The position numbers and the translations under genes were made by a program. A model generated the notes under the pieces. It made no database searches and was not told where the DNA came from. It saw nothing but the letters and a program-made list of their open reading frames with translations. Below are positions 34,670-46,332 of a DNA stretch of 64,000 nucleotides, one piece after another. Positions within the stretch are counted from its first letter, which is position 1; every line of letters starts with the position of its first letter. Source of the DNA: Datura wrightii (lineage: Eukaryota; Streptophyta; Magnoliopsida; Solanales; Solanaceae); NCBI GenBank assembly GCA_035772735.1, contig JASDFA010000006.1:13100001-13164000 (forward strand). Reading direction: 5' to 3'.

Positions 34670-35410
34670 ATACACAGTTTAAACTCATGCAGGCCAGGAG
34701 TAACGTGCAGTTTATGCTTGTGCGTTATGGAGCATTTCAAATTGACAATTTAGCTCAAATTTGTTGAGCTTGATGCCATGCAGTTTAGACTCATATGTCA
34801 AGGAGCATTTCAACTTGAGGATTTAGCTCAAATTTGATGAGCTTGATGACACGTAGTTTAGACTCGTGTGTCAAGGAGCATTTCAACTTGCAGTTTAGGC
34901 TCGTGTGTCGAGGAGCGTTTCAACTTGACGATTTAGCTCAAATTTGATGAGCTTGATGACATGCAGTTTAGAATCGTATGTCAAGGAGAATTTCAACTTG
35001 AAGATTTAGCTCAAATTTGATGAGCTTGATCACACGCAGTTTAGACTCATTTGTCAAGGAGCATTTCAACTTGCAGTTTAGGCTCGTGCATCGAGGAGCA
35101 TTTCAACTTGAAGATTTAGCTTAAATTTGATGAGCTTGATGACATGCAGTTTAGACTCGTATATCAAGGAGCATTTCAACTTCCAGTTTAGTCCTGTGTG
35201 TCGAGGAGTATTTCAACTTGCAGTTTAGTCTCGTGCGTCGAGGAGCATTTTAACTTGAAGATTTAGCTCAAATTCGATGAGCTTGATGATATGCATTTTA
35301 GAATCGTATGTCAAGGAACATTTCAACTTGCAGTTTAGTCTCGTGCGTCGAGGAGCACTGCAATTTTGCAATTTAGGCTCGTGTATCAAGGAGCATTTGA
35401 GGAAAGAAAT
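34670..35410. repeat. Composite tandem array of 37-bp and 36-bp modules
   Basis: Two modules recur in varying order. Module A is CAGTTTAGACTCGTGTGTCA plus AGGAGCATTTCAACTTG. Module B is AAGATTTAGCTCAAATTTGA plus TGAGCTTGATGACATG. A is repeated about ten times and B about six, with A sometimes doubled without B. Many units are a few bases off consensus. Non-coding, in the 3' half of the gag-only element. Confidence 0.93.
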
Positions 35411-35463
35411 CTAGCAATGTAACTGTCCTTCTAACCCTTTGTTGATGAAGTATTATTGCACTT

Positions 35464-37421
35464 TTATTTGGTATTGAATTTTAAGCTTTTGCATAATTCA
35501 AGTTGGTTTGCACTTGATCTTGCGTCGACTTTCGAAAGTTGAAGTTTAGAAGTCCTCTGATACTTTGGTATTTTGCAAGCGACCAACATCCAATCTTCTC
35601 CATTATTTTTGTTGGAGAGGTCGTCTACTTTGAGCGCCTTCAATGTTTTCTTCAATGCATAAATTTCAACTGGTTTAAAACTCTCAGACTGTAGCATCAT
35701 GAACCTTTCTTCAATTTTTGGTGACGCCATAGAGCGCATAGGTCGTAGAGCTTCTGAAACTGAACCTTTTTTATGGACCAGTTTGGCACTAGCATGGTTT
35801 GCATTAGTTGTTTCTCTATCATCGATGATGATCCTTCCCTCTCGCACCAATACCATGATTTTTCCTTTAGGACGAAGCATTTTGTGGTATGATGACTCAC
35901 GATGCGGTGAAATTTTCATTACTTAGGATCATTGATCTTGTTGACTTCATCTGGTTTCTTTGACGTGAGAAGCTCAATGACCTTGGCTAATAACTCTTCA
36001 AGAATTGCAGGGATTTCAAAGTCTGGGAAAGGATACACCTTTACTTCCAATTCCTTCAAGGTTGGTTGATTTTTCACTTCTCGTATTTGTTGATTTGCAG
36101 TTTTCTCTTTTAACTTTTGTCTTGTGAAGGCCTTTGTAGAATTTACAGTTATCGCCATGGATTCCTTAGTTTGGTATTTTGACGACTCTTTGAATTTTGT
36201 AGCTTCTTTCGTTGGATTAAAGACAAGTGATGCCTTTTCATGGCTTGCAATGCTCAACTCCATGTCATGAGCGCGCGTAGCTAATTCTTCAAAAGTTCAA
36301 GGTTTTATCCCTTGTAGGATATACATGAGGCCCCAATGCATTCCTTAGATACAAATTTCAACTGCAGAAGTTTCTGAGAGTTGATCCTTGCAATCTAAGT
36401 TCAACGTTCGCCAACGATTGATATAGTCTACTACGGACTTATCTTTACTTTGTTTGGTATTTGTTAATTCCATCATGCTAACCATTTGACCGGTGTTGTA
36501 AAAGTGACTAAGGAACTGCTTTTCAAGTTGATCCCAGGAATCAATTAACTCAGGCTCCAAGTCTGTGTACCAATCAAAGGCGTTACCCTTCAACGAGCGA
36601 AGAAACTTCTTGACAAGGAGATCACCGTGTGTACCGGCACTACTACAAGTTTCGACGAAATGGGTAATGTGTTGCCTTGGATTTCCATTCCCATCAAATT
36701 GTTGCAACTTTGGTGGCTAATATCCAGTTGGCATCAATAAGCGCTCAATTCACTTAGAATACGATTTTAAGTAACCTAAGGAATTTTGTGGTGGGCCGCC
36801 ATATTGAGCTTTGATGGTATTTGCGATCATGTCTTGTAGTTGTTGAACCGATAGAGTGGCCACTAAAATAGATTTCTTTGAGCATTGAGCGTCAATTGGC
36901 TTGGTCGGAGATTCAACATCGACTTTTTCTTGTGGTGTTAGGTTGTGACTTGATCCTCTGAGGTTGTAGAGCTCTAACTTGCTCATAAGTTGGGCGATTT
37001 GAAGATCTTTATCGTCAATGGACTTTTTCAAGGCTTCAATGATTTTTTCCGTCATTGCAAACTTCTTGTCCATGTTAGTCGCGTCGGTCATCAAAGCGTT
37101 GACCTTCGTTGAAATTGGAGAGTCCGTTGAATCCTTAGATTCGCCAAGATTGAAGTCAGTTTGAGAAAGTCCATCTAACAATATGGTCGCAAGGTTGCCC
37201 CTATGGATTGCAGTTATCGTTATCACATGAGATTTGCTCTTCTTTGCCATCTCCAAAGAGGTAAAGTATTCAGATACATCAAAGGCACTAGTCTTGAACT
37301 TGCGTCGAGTGATTGGACCCACCTGACTAAGATCAACAAATGTGGCAGCAATAACATCCTTGCATGGAACAACATTGGTCTTTTTGAAGTCCATTGCAGT
37401 AATTGAATTTATAGTTCTCAA
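35464..37421 (-). pseudogene. Ty3/gypsy-type gag remnant
   Basis: Read leftward on the - strand. An N-terminal part (37421-36750) with FVDLSQVGPITRRKF and a helical NMDKKFAMTEKIIEALKKSI stretch leads to QLQDMIANTIKAQYGGP. After a frame break comes the retrotrans_gag core (36707-36345): QQFDGNGNPRQHITHFVETC, KFLRSLKGNAFDWYTDLEPE, SWDQLEKQFLSHFY. Then TFEELATRAHDMEL (about 36280-36240) and a C-terminal part with SHHTTKCFVLKEK (about 35900). This is the standard layout of a plant gypsy Gag. At least three frame breaks are present. No protease or polymerase follows. Confidence 0.88.
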
Positions 37422-37474
37422 TTCACAGGAAAGAGATGAAGACTAGAATTTGTCCCACTGGGCGTGGCAAAATT

Positions 37475-38200
37475 TATTTGCAATAAATTTTCGAAGTGCT
37501 AAAAATTAACTGCAATAAAAAATAAATAAAAAAAAATTTTATTGATGAATATTATGAGTACAATTCTATTGTTCTCTTGATTCTTCTTTCCTATGCTTTT
37601 CCGTGATTCGAGGGCCTTCAGTAGCGTATCTCTCGATTTGTAGGATGATTTGAACCTCCTAGAAATGTATGTGATCTCTAGAAATGTCAGACAGTACTTC
37701 GCTGTTTCAGGTTGATCTCCAGGCAGAACTCCGTTGACCACTCCTTAGAAGAACTGTGTAGTCGAAGCTGATGCTTGCTCCAATGCTTATAGGATGCCCT
37801 TAGAAAACTATGTAACCCTCCTATTTATAGTTGTAGAGGGTAGAAAGTTCAAGTGTGAGTGAACTCTTTTGCTTGATTCTGATTGATTCGTGTAAGTCGT
37901 CAAGCTTATCACAAATGTTATGTGATAAGGTTGCTTTTGATTGGTTCTTGAATTTGATTTGGATTGCCACATCATTTAAACACGTGGCATCATTATGTTG
38001 GTCTTGAATTTGACTGGGATGCCAAATCTGTTGACACGTGGCATGAGTTTGGACCTCAAGATGAAATGGACCTTGGATTTTAATTTGATAAAAATGAACT
38101 TATTTAATTATGCAGTCCAAATTAATTGTTCAACCCAAATAAATATGGATTTAATCTAAATTTTATATGAATTTATCCCAATAAAATTTACGTGTTTACA
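37475..38200 (-). repeat. 5' LTR of the gag-only element
   Basis: 726 bp, + strand ends GTGTTTACA at 38200, followed by the target copy TATAT (38201-38205). The inner end reads TATTTGCAATAAA, where the other LTR has TGTTTGCAATAAA, so the terminal TG/CA is mutated on this side. Just inside it (37441-37474) is the start of the internal region, where the primer site should lie. I did not assign a tRNA. Confidence 0.88.
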
Positions 38201-38205
38201 TATAT

Positions 38206-40336
38206 CTATTATTATAGTGTTTATAGAGACATAATCAATATCTAAATTCAACCAATAAAGAATTATGGTGGAGCGGAAAGTACTATTCCATCATTTTTAT
38301 ATCAGATATATCAAGTATTTATTCAATTTAAACTACAAATTCTCAATGCAACTAACAAATATCGAATATCGAGTGAGAAAAAGATCTAACTTTGGTATTT
38401 TTCTTTATGATGCTTGTGTTTATATATTTTTATACTACTTTTAGTAAATTTTATCAAAAAATAATTATTGTAATTAACTTAGCTTGTTAATTTCTACTCA
38501 TATAATGATAATGAATCTCGACTATGATTAATCGAATAATAGTAAGTTTGCATATTATATTTGTGCTTTTAGTCCCTTAATATCCGCAAAATTTGATTTT
38601 AGTAATTTTACTAATATTTTGTTAAGCATATTTAACCTTCAATTATTTGATTTGTGCACTTTTGACCTTTCTTCCTGTGAATCTACACAAATCTCCATCG
38701 TTCACTCATAATTTTTATCAATTTTTTAAATAAATGATTAGCTACAAAGAGATTTTTTTTGTAATAAACATGTCACAAATTAACCCTTATTTATTTTTTA
38801 TTAAATTTTTTTAAAAGTAAAAAATTTAATTTAATTTTCTCTCCTATTTATTACGACGACGAAGAATCAAAATTTTACTATATTTATTTATTTTTCTAGC
38901 TACTTCTCCTTCCAAGTACAAAATTGTTTGGTCCTTATACATTATATATGACTAATTAAGCATATTGAAAATTCAATATATTATAATATGTATTATTAGA
39001 ATGTAATTATTCATATTATATTTAAACATAGTTAATTTCTTGATCACCTATATATACCCCTTTTAAATGATAAATAATCCTACAATTATCAAAGTAAAGA
39101 AACTAATAGTTACTTTGAAATTTCACAACTCCGTGTTGTTTTTTCTCTACCATAAAGATGGTTGCTGGTAATCCTTGCCAAAGCACTTTGTTTGTCTTGT
39201 TGTTAGTTTTATTTTTTTTGAGTTGTGCTGTGTAGTTATAATATGGGTGTTGAGTCTTGCTGACGGACAATCTTTCAATTTGTAATCCAACTGGTCACAC
39301 TCAAAGCAATCATCTCGGCCTAAGCGGCACTCACCCGAATAATTCTTGCCACATTTAGTCACAACTTGTCATGATAATATTATATTTAAATATAAATATA
39401 AATAGTATTACATATAAAATTCTTTTTTTTTTTTGAGTTCTGTTATAATGACTTTTATGTTCTTTCATGAGTGGCTCAAGGCCAATACCACTAAAACATC
39501 TGCCTTAATCTTCTTAAGAGTAAAAGATGTTAAATAATTTTGATTTTGTTATATAACTAGACATCCCCACATGTTTGTGGTTGATAGTTGTGCATGCAAA
39601 TGGTCAATATCTTGTTATATAACTTGAAAAATATTTTTTTAAGTTAATAAAATATTAGTTATTTGTTACAATATAATATCTTGATTCTTGTTTCAAAAAT
39701 CTTATTTAGTAAATAATAATTTTAAATAGTTTAATTCAAAGTTCTAAAATGTCAAATAAAATTCTATTGTCATTTAATTGAACACTAAAAATTTTGAAAA
39801 GAAATTTTGCTACATTTCTAATATCATGACTATATATAAGAAAATAATAAAATTTTCTAAATATTAATTGTAACTTTGTAATACATATAACAATATTTTT
39901 CCATTGATTATAAGAAAGACTTTTGCTGAAAATGTTTATTCTTTTGTTTAACCTATCCAAAATTCAGAAACTATTGCATTTTATCAAATATTAATTTCAA
40001 GGCAATTTATTATAAGGGCTTTTTTACATATTTAAATAATTACCATCGTTAGTTAAAATATATAAAACATATATATTTGTTAGGTTAATATTTTAATGAG
40101 TGACCGATTATATAATATAAAACTTCCTTATTTTAAAATATGGGGCAGACACATCAAGGGTTTATATTTTGGAATTTTTTTCACATTATTTAACGATTTC
40201 TATATTTTTCAATTATAAATTTTTGGGCAAAATCGTTGGTAGTATTTGCATTTTGACGAATCATTTCTCAGGAAAATGAAAACGCAAACAAAATCCAGGA
40301 AGAAAAAAATTTAAAAATTGAAAAAAGTCCTGCCTA
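38206..40336. other. AT-rich spacer upstream of the F-box gene
   Basis: Mostly AT-rich DNA without genes. A short Ty3/gypsy remnant at 39147-39362 is listed separately. The F-box promoter must lie at the right end, roughly 40000-40336, but no convincing TATA box was seen. Confidence 0.5.
39147..39362 (-). pseudogene. Retrotransposon zinc-knuckle fragment
   Basis: A 71-codon - strand frame with CFECDQLDYKLKDCPSARL, which resembles the gypsy Gag knuckle CFECGQLGHKLKDCPS. The His ligand appears as Tyr. Isolated, with no other element parts around it. Confidence 0.55.
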
Positions 40337-40540
40337 ATGGCTGCAAATCCACGCACAAAACGAATCATTCTTTACCGATCCAACATATTCGGATCCTACC
40401 CGACCCAATATTTTCCTCGCGCAACGCAAATTTCCAAATCTTTTTTTTCAATCCATGAGACCTCGATTCAATCTACGGCGTATATCGGCCGACGTTATCC
40501 GGTCACCGGCGTTCATTTTCCGGTCAAATCAGCATATTGA
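40337..40540 (+). other. Possible 67-codon upstream reading frame of the F-box gene
   Basis: An ATG-initiated frame (MAANPRTKRIILYRSNIFG...) ends with TGA 41 bp before the F-box start codon. The region is GC-richer than the spacer and likely within or near the 5'UTR. No family resemblance. It counts only if transcription starts before 40337, which the sequence cannot show. Confidence 0.3.
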
Positions 40541-40581
40541 TATCTGTATATGGACTAGGTCTTTAAGTTAAAGCTTAAATC

Positions 40582-43500
40582 ATGGCAATCTTCGACGATG
40601 AAGATGAACCACTTGTTCAATTTCTCGAATCGGAGATCTTCGCTCTCTCCGACCAGGTAAATTCTCAGAATTGTAGAAATAGAAGTAGTGAATCTGGTTA
40701 ATTTTCTTATTTTAATCACCAGGAGAAAAAGGGAAGGACGAAAGGCTTGATTTTTCAGCTTGATGAAAAATATAATCGAATAGAAGAGATAGTTGTGAAC
40801 CTGGATTTATTTCCCTGATATGTTTTTCATCTATAATTACAAAAGAAAGATAAAGATGGGTATGAAATTTTATATAGGAAAGCTTGAGTAAGATCCCCAT
40901 TCACTTGTTAATTTTCAGCTGCTAGTAAAACACATGAGGAAAATTAAGATCTGTTTGCAGTTTTTATGTTTTTCTGAATTGGTTAAAAGATTTTCCCTTT
41001 CTCTTTGTTATTGCGACAGCCAAGAATCTAGGAAAATGGTTATTTTCTATGGGTAAAAATGGTAAAAGGGTGATCATGTGCTAGGGGAGTACTAACTATG
41101 GTGCACCTGCACCATGCATGTGCAGACATTTTTTTTTCCGGGAAATATCTGTCACTTCTTGTGTTCTTCTCGTGGGGAGTTGGAGGATATTCATTTTATA
41201 CTTTCATCAAATTCATGTGTCTATGGATGTCTGTTGTGCACCTGATCTCTTGGTACAAGCCATATGCTCTTGATTAGAATTTGTTAATTGATTTTTCTGT
41301 TTCAGGATGAAGAGATGGTAGAGGATATCTTGGACGAAGGTGATGTGAAGAGGAAAGGTAAGCGCCTCAAATTTGGTGATGGTAATGATGGATTTGAAGG
41401 AGAGGAGGAGCGAATGACAAAGAAAGTGAGAATTCTCGAGGATGATGACGAGGATGAGATTGAGGGAAAGGAGAAGTGGGAGCAAGATGAGGAGGAGGAG
41501 GAGGAGGAAGAGAAGAGGGAAGCAAAGGTGATGAAAATTGAGGAGGAGGAGGAAGACGAGGAGGAAAAAGTGAAGGCATTACTAGCATCTCCATCTTTGT
41601 CAGGGCTAGTCGAAGTCAAAGCTGAAGCTGAATGTGCTTCTTCACCTTCAAGGATGAGTCACAGTGTCATGGATAATAATAACAGTGTTACCAGTACAAG
41701 CAACAACATGAGGCAGGTCCCAAGTGGGATAGAGACTGGGATTCTTAGTAAAGTACCTCCAGAATTGCTCCGTCACATCCTCAAGTTCCTTTCACCAGAG
41801 GTATTCACATCTTTTAGCTTTTCTATACTGCTTGTCAAAATATATTTATTTGCAAAAAAGGAGAACAGATAGGGAGTAGAGGGCTAGAGCCATTTGTGGT
41901 TTCAATGTGCATATCTTTTTTGATTTTCTGTTGTCTAAAACGTTGTTCTATGTAAAATCTGGCAGGATCTTGTGGCATGTACATTGGTTTGCAAGTTTTT
42001 AAATTTTGCTGCTTCTGATGAATCCTTGTGGCGCTGGCTGTAAGTTTCTGCACCTTGTGTCCACTTCCTTTGTCTCCTCCTTTTCCCCATCTCCCTCTAA
42101 ATGGATGTGTGTGTTGTTTTTGATAAGGTAAATAATTTTATTAATGATAGGAAAATACCCTATAAAAGCCGTATACCAAAAAGAGAGAACTTACAACAAA
42201 ATAGGGTTCTCTACGAAAGAACACCAATCCTTCATATACAGGCACCTCATAGGTGCACCAAAAAGAAATTAGAAACAAGATATTATTTTGCAACTTAACA
42301 AAATCCCTACACTCCTTCAAATGCTCTCATGTTTCTCTCTATATATAGAACCCACATAATGGCTAATGGAGCAACATCGTGGAACCCTGTCTTTTCTTCC
42401 TCATCCGGCCCAACTATGCAACACCTCCTCTACTGCACCCGACAGCACCCATAGTATCCCAAACCAATTTGAGCAACCAACCATAACCGCGTAGTCATGT
42501 GGCAATGCAACAAGAGATGATCTATGTCTTTTCCCAAACATCTGCACATGTAGCACAACTAGCACATGTGATTCTCCTCTTCCTCAGATTCTCTGTTGTC
42601 AGGATCCCTCCCCTGGATATCAACCACATTAAGAGACATACCTTCCTAGGTTCCCTGGGAATCCATTTCCCAAAGACTGGTGCGGAAATTCCGATTCCTC
42701 TCTCACTGCGTGTTTTTAACATTCGAATCATTTTCCATCCCCTAACGAATAAATATTGCTTTCATGGACCATGACTACCTTTGTGTTAAAAGACCCTTCT
42801 CATTCATTTTACTTTTTCATTCTCACCTAGAAGCATATTTCTGGAGCTCAAGTTTTCATTTACATCTGCTGATGCATAATAAATGTATTTAATTTTAGGT
42901 ACCGCATGCGATGGGGTCTGTTGCTCCCAACAAGAAAGCCACGGGACTGTGCTTGGAAGAAGCTTTACATCCAGGTATCCTTCGGTTCAAATGTATGTTC
43001 CATTTGGCATTGGCTAAGCATTACAACTGCTTAAATGAGTTAATTGCACGTATGGTCACTAAAGTTTCCTAACTATAACATTAAATTACAAAATTATTTT
43101 TTGTCGCATTAAGGTAGCTAAAATTTACCCACTATAACAGTAAAGTGTCAAAACTATCTTTTTTGTCCCATTGAGGTAACAAAACTTTATCCACTATAAC
43201 AGTAAAGTGTCAAAACTATCTTTTTTGTTGCAAAGCACCTGAATTTTACCCACTATGAGAGTAAAATGACTAAAGTTTACCCGCTAACGACAAAACTTGT
43301 GTATCAAGTTTAGTGACTCAATTAGCATAGTGGGTAAAGCTTATTTATTGTAATGTGACAAAAAATAGTTTGTTACTGTACTATTATAATACATAAAGTT
43401 GAACAATTATTCGTGAAATTACCGCCTATATAATTTCTGGTTTACTGTTTTATTTTATTTTTCATCTTAGCTATACTAAGCATATACTCGTCCATTTAAT

Positions 43501-46332
43501 CTATCAATTTGTGAGTAGTTCTAAGTTTGAGAGCAGAGTTGAAAATTGTAAACTAAAACTTTTTTGGAGAAGGTTTATCTTTGAGACATAATATAATAAG
43601 TTGTTAAAATTGTGCTTTCTCTAACAGTTTAAGTTTTTAGTTGAGGTGGTCACACACTTCAACGAGTCGTATCCATCCCTATTCTTGGTTTGGAATGTTG
43701 AGTTCCTATGGTATATTTTTCATGCTCCAAATGTCTAGTCCAGGGAGTACGCTGGATATTAGAATGTTCCACATTGGTTGAGAGAATGTGCTATTGTCGC
43801 TTTATATAAATGTGGACAATTCTCACCTCATGAGTTATTGGGGTTGAATTAAATCTAAAAGAATTTGTTTACATGATGACAGTACAGGCAAGAGGTCCTA
43901 TGTTCAAAATTTCACTGCCTCTCGAAAAGCTAAAATATATTCCATGTGTGTAGCCTATGAAAAAACAATCAAGCTAAAACGTGAGAGGATGTGTTGGGAC
44001 ATAATATAACTAAGTTGATAAAAGTATGACACTCCCTTACTGGTCACACATTTCAAACAATCCCTAAATTGAGTTGATAATTTTTGTATATTTGAAAGGG
44101 ACAAGGTTAAAAGTTGGTCAATATTAGGCTGACTACTCTCTCGCCAGCCACTTCTAGCCTAAGGAATGTGAAAGTTGAAGCATAATGGATGCGGCATGGA
44201 AAATATTTCAAACTTTTGACCTGGAGAACACTTTATCAAGGGTTTGAAGGGACATAGTAAAAGTATATTGGGGAATTGCAAGGAGAACTGTCTTCTCATT
44301 TCTGTCAAGGATTTGATAAATACCCTGTACTTCGGTAGTTATGATTTTATCTAATTCAGAAAAAGTGCCAAAGTGACGAGATACTTAAGTGATACATTTG
44401 GAATGTTACTTTTAATTTTATTTTTCTATAGCGTGCATGTATTTCTGTATAATGGTACCAAACACAGCAACACTAAGTGTGCCTTTTTATCTACTAATTT
44501 GATGTATCCTCAGATATAATTTAATTTTGGTCGAATTGAATACTTTTTCTGCAGCGTGATGCAGATGATATGATGGAGTTTGTCAGGAATACTCCTATGG
44601 AATTTAAGGAGTATTACATCCAAATGCAGGCAGCAAAAAGAAGCCAAGCTCCTCCTCCGTCTCAGGTGACTGGAGGTTTTTTTAAAAACTTCATAGTACT
44701 GCATTTGAATATGGACAATTCCAAATAAATTCATAATTCGATTTCCCTGATTTATGGCTGTAGATTGTCCAGGACCCTTTCCTTTTTTATTTCCTGAGTG
44801 AACAATGTTTTTCCTTTTCTTTTTTCTTTTTTTCCCATGAAAACAAGAAATAAACGGAGAGAGAAATGACACTAACTTAAATAAACCTTTAAGACCCTTC
44901 ATTTTTATTTTCATTAAGTTATGTGCCAAGATTTCTTACCTTTTTATCGCTTTAAATATACAGGTAAATGATGACCGAATAATTCTTGATAAGACAGTTG
45001 CTGATCAAGTCTCTATTTGGAAGAAAAAAAAAGGTCTGGGTGATAAAGTGGTGATTGATCATGCGTGCTCAGGGGAGACGTGCACTTATTATCAAATAGG
45101 AGATGTATATGTTTGTGAGAAAACTGGACATGTCCATGGTAAGAAATGGCTTGCTTCATTGCAACTTACGCATTAGATACATACAATGAGATTCTTGTAT
45201 ATTTGACCTCAGCCTACCTTTGCTTATTGGATCTCTCTTGTGTGTGGTTGTGCAGTTTGTGACGACACATGTAGGGAAGTTGTACCTGATCCTATAAATG
45301 GGCTTCTGGTGTGTACCATTTCAGGCCACTGTTTCGATAGGATGTTGTCACCTTCCGAAATGGAACTAGATGGGGTAAGAAACAAGTAACTTGAGGATGC
45401 TATTTCTGAAAGAAATGAAATTTATTAGAGAAGGAAAATTCATGTTCAACTTGGAACTACAGCAAAAGTAAAAGATAAGCTTAAAAGGCTTATGATCTTC
45501 TGTTGTTTTGACACCTTTTGCTTGGTAAAATGTTCACCGAGTTTCCCGTCAATTAGTAGTTGAAAGCACTAAAGCTTACTTGTTTGGTGGTTGTGCTGGA
45601 TAAAGCATACTATTCAAATATGGAAATTTCTTATCTGTATACTGAAAATTTAAGAGCTGTTGGACTGATATGTTAACACTACTAAAATACAGCAGTTGTG
45701 AAAGATGGAATAAAAGTAAGTCAACTGTCACCTTGACTGTCTAAACTCTAGTCTTACTAGTGGTCCATAGACTACGACTCCTGTTGGATAATAACTCCAT
45801 AACATGTGTAGGGACCTCTTGTTTATTTTGTGCTATAATTGCTCTCGTGCTACTGTTGTGATGTTTTAGGCTATGTGAAGTTTGTTCATTCCTGGTTTTG
45901 ATTTTTGAGAATGCGTGATGCATCTTCTATTTGCACCTCGTGCGTGTGTAAACTTGACTGTCGTAAGTACATCCTTGAATCCATAGTAGCATTTCCTATT
46001 CGTGATAAGTGCTTTCTTCCAAGTAATATACAGTTAAAGATATTAAAAAAGTTGAATGTTGTACATATTTAATGTATAGCGTAGCATAGTGTTTGCTAAT
46101 TTTTTAAGTTTATAACAGGAGCAGCAACAAGTTGGCACTACAGATGAAGCGGAGCCATTCATGGGATCGGGTCGTTTTGGTATATATACTTTTTTTTTTA
46201 AATCAATTTTGCCTTGTAGCTTCTTGATTGCTCCTCTGCTAATATATTTTTTCTGTTTCAGCTCGAGCTTATTTACTGGGATATAACTGTGATGACGAGA
46301 AAGAACTAGAAGATGCCTTGCGCTTTTGCTGA
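40582..46332 (+). CDS. SKIP31: F-box protein, SKIP31 type
   Basis: Exons: 40582-40656, 41306-41800, 41966-42039, 42899-42974, 44555-44665, 44964-45138, 45256-45374, 46119-46179, 46262-46332. All GT-AG, phases agree, 1257 nt, 418 aa. The start gives MAIFDDEDEPLVQFLESEIF, the acidic N-terminus expected for SKIP31. Residues about 26-140 are low-complexity with long Glu/Asp/Lys runs. The F-box is at about 170-215 (ILSKVPPELLRHILKFLSPE then DLVACTLVCKFLNFAA and LWRWL). A C-terminal part (about 305-370) is rich in Cys and His (HACSGETC, CEKTGHVHVCDDTC, TISGHCFDRML) and may bind metal. As an F-box protein it should dock on SKP1 and bring substrates to an SCF ubiquitin ligase; the Arabidopsis relative is reported to target JAZ repressors. 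Introns 3 and 4 hold a LINE fragment and repeats. Intact by eye. Confidence 0.94.
41480..41575 (+). repeat. GAG/GAA-rich acidic low-complexity stretch in F-box exon 2
   Basis: Purine-rich trinucleotide runs (GAGGAGGAGGAGGAGGAAGA) encode consecutive Glu residues in the SKIP31-like protein. This stretch is likely length-variable. The open frames on the opposite strand here (poly-Ser and Pro-rich) are shadows of it. Confidence 0.85.
42113..42775 (-). mobile_element. LINE 3' fragment (zf-RVT region) in F-box intron 3
   Basis: On the - strand the sequence encodes the C-terminal zinc-binding part of a plant LINE polymerase: PREPRKVCLLMWLISRGGIL, TTENLRKRRITCASC and, after a break, a LLHCHMTTRLW-like string (about 42510-42480). 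The 3' tail ends near 42113, where TTTTTGATAAGGTAA on the + strand is the complement of an A-ending LINE tail. It is 5' truncated, as is usual for LINE insertions. The same tail type is at about 7075. Confidence 0.82.
43040..43270. repeat. Imperfect tandem repeats, about 65-bp unit, F-box intron 4
   Basis: Three to four units share CCACTATAACAGTAAAGTGTC, AAAACTATCTTTTTTGT and variants of TAAAATTTACCCACTAT. The second and third units are nearly identical, the first is more diverged. A partial inverse of the theme appears at about 43330-43390. Possibly the core of a small element. Non-coding. Confidence 0.85.
43720..43870 (+). mobile_element. LTR-like fragment in F-box intron 4
   Basis: Contains GTTCCACATTGGTTGAGAGA, ATATAAATGTGGACAATTCTC and CTCATGAGTTATTGGGGTTG, similar to the TCCCACATCAGTGG ... 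CTTATATGGACTTGGACAAT ... CTCATAAGCTAGG block at about 5620-5700. Both are probably pieces of one copia-like LTR family. Confidence 0.5.

Larger units (their letters stand above)
26277..38200 (-). mobile_element. Gag-only Ty3/gypsy-like LTR element (LARD-type), split by a copia insertion
   Basis: A complete but non-autonomous LTR retrotransposon on the - strand. The 5' LTR (in element orientation) is 37475-38200 and the 3' LTR is 26277-26972. Both start TGTAAACAC on the - strand, and the flanking 5 bp are TATAT on both sides (26272-26276 and 38201-38205). Going leftward from the 5' LTR there is a broken gag (37421-35464), then about 2.7 kb of non-coding DNA with two tandem-repeat arrays, then more non-coding DNA up to the 3' LTR. 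No protease, RT, RNase H or integrase is visible, so it must have been moved by enzymes of a relative. The copia element at 27619-32295 interrupts it. Without that insert and its duplicated 5 bp, the element is about 7.2 kb. Confidence 0.85.

Noticed and set aside
34670..35410. Possible CRISPR-like array because of regularly spaced repeats
   Set aside because: Units are tandem and imperfect, with no unique spacers, in a plant retrotransposon. Not a CRISPR array.
41302..41619. 105-codon Ser-rich and 75-codon Pro-rich frames on the - strand
   Set aside because: Complement of the GAG-rich acidic exon of the F-box gene; no independent signal.
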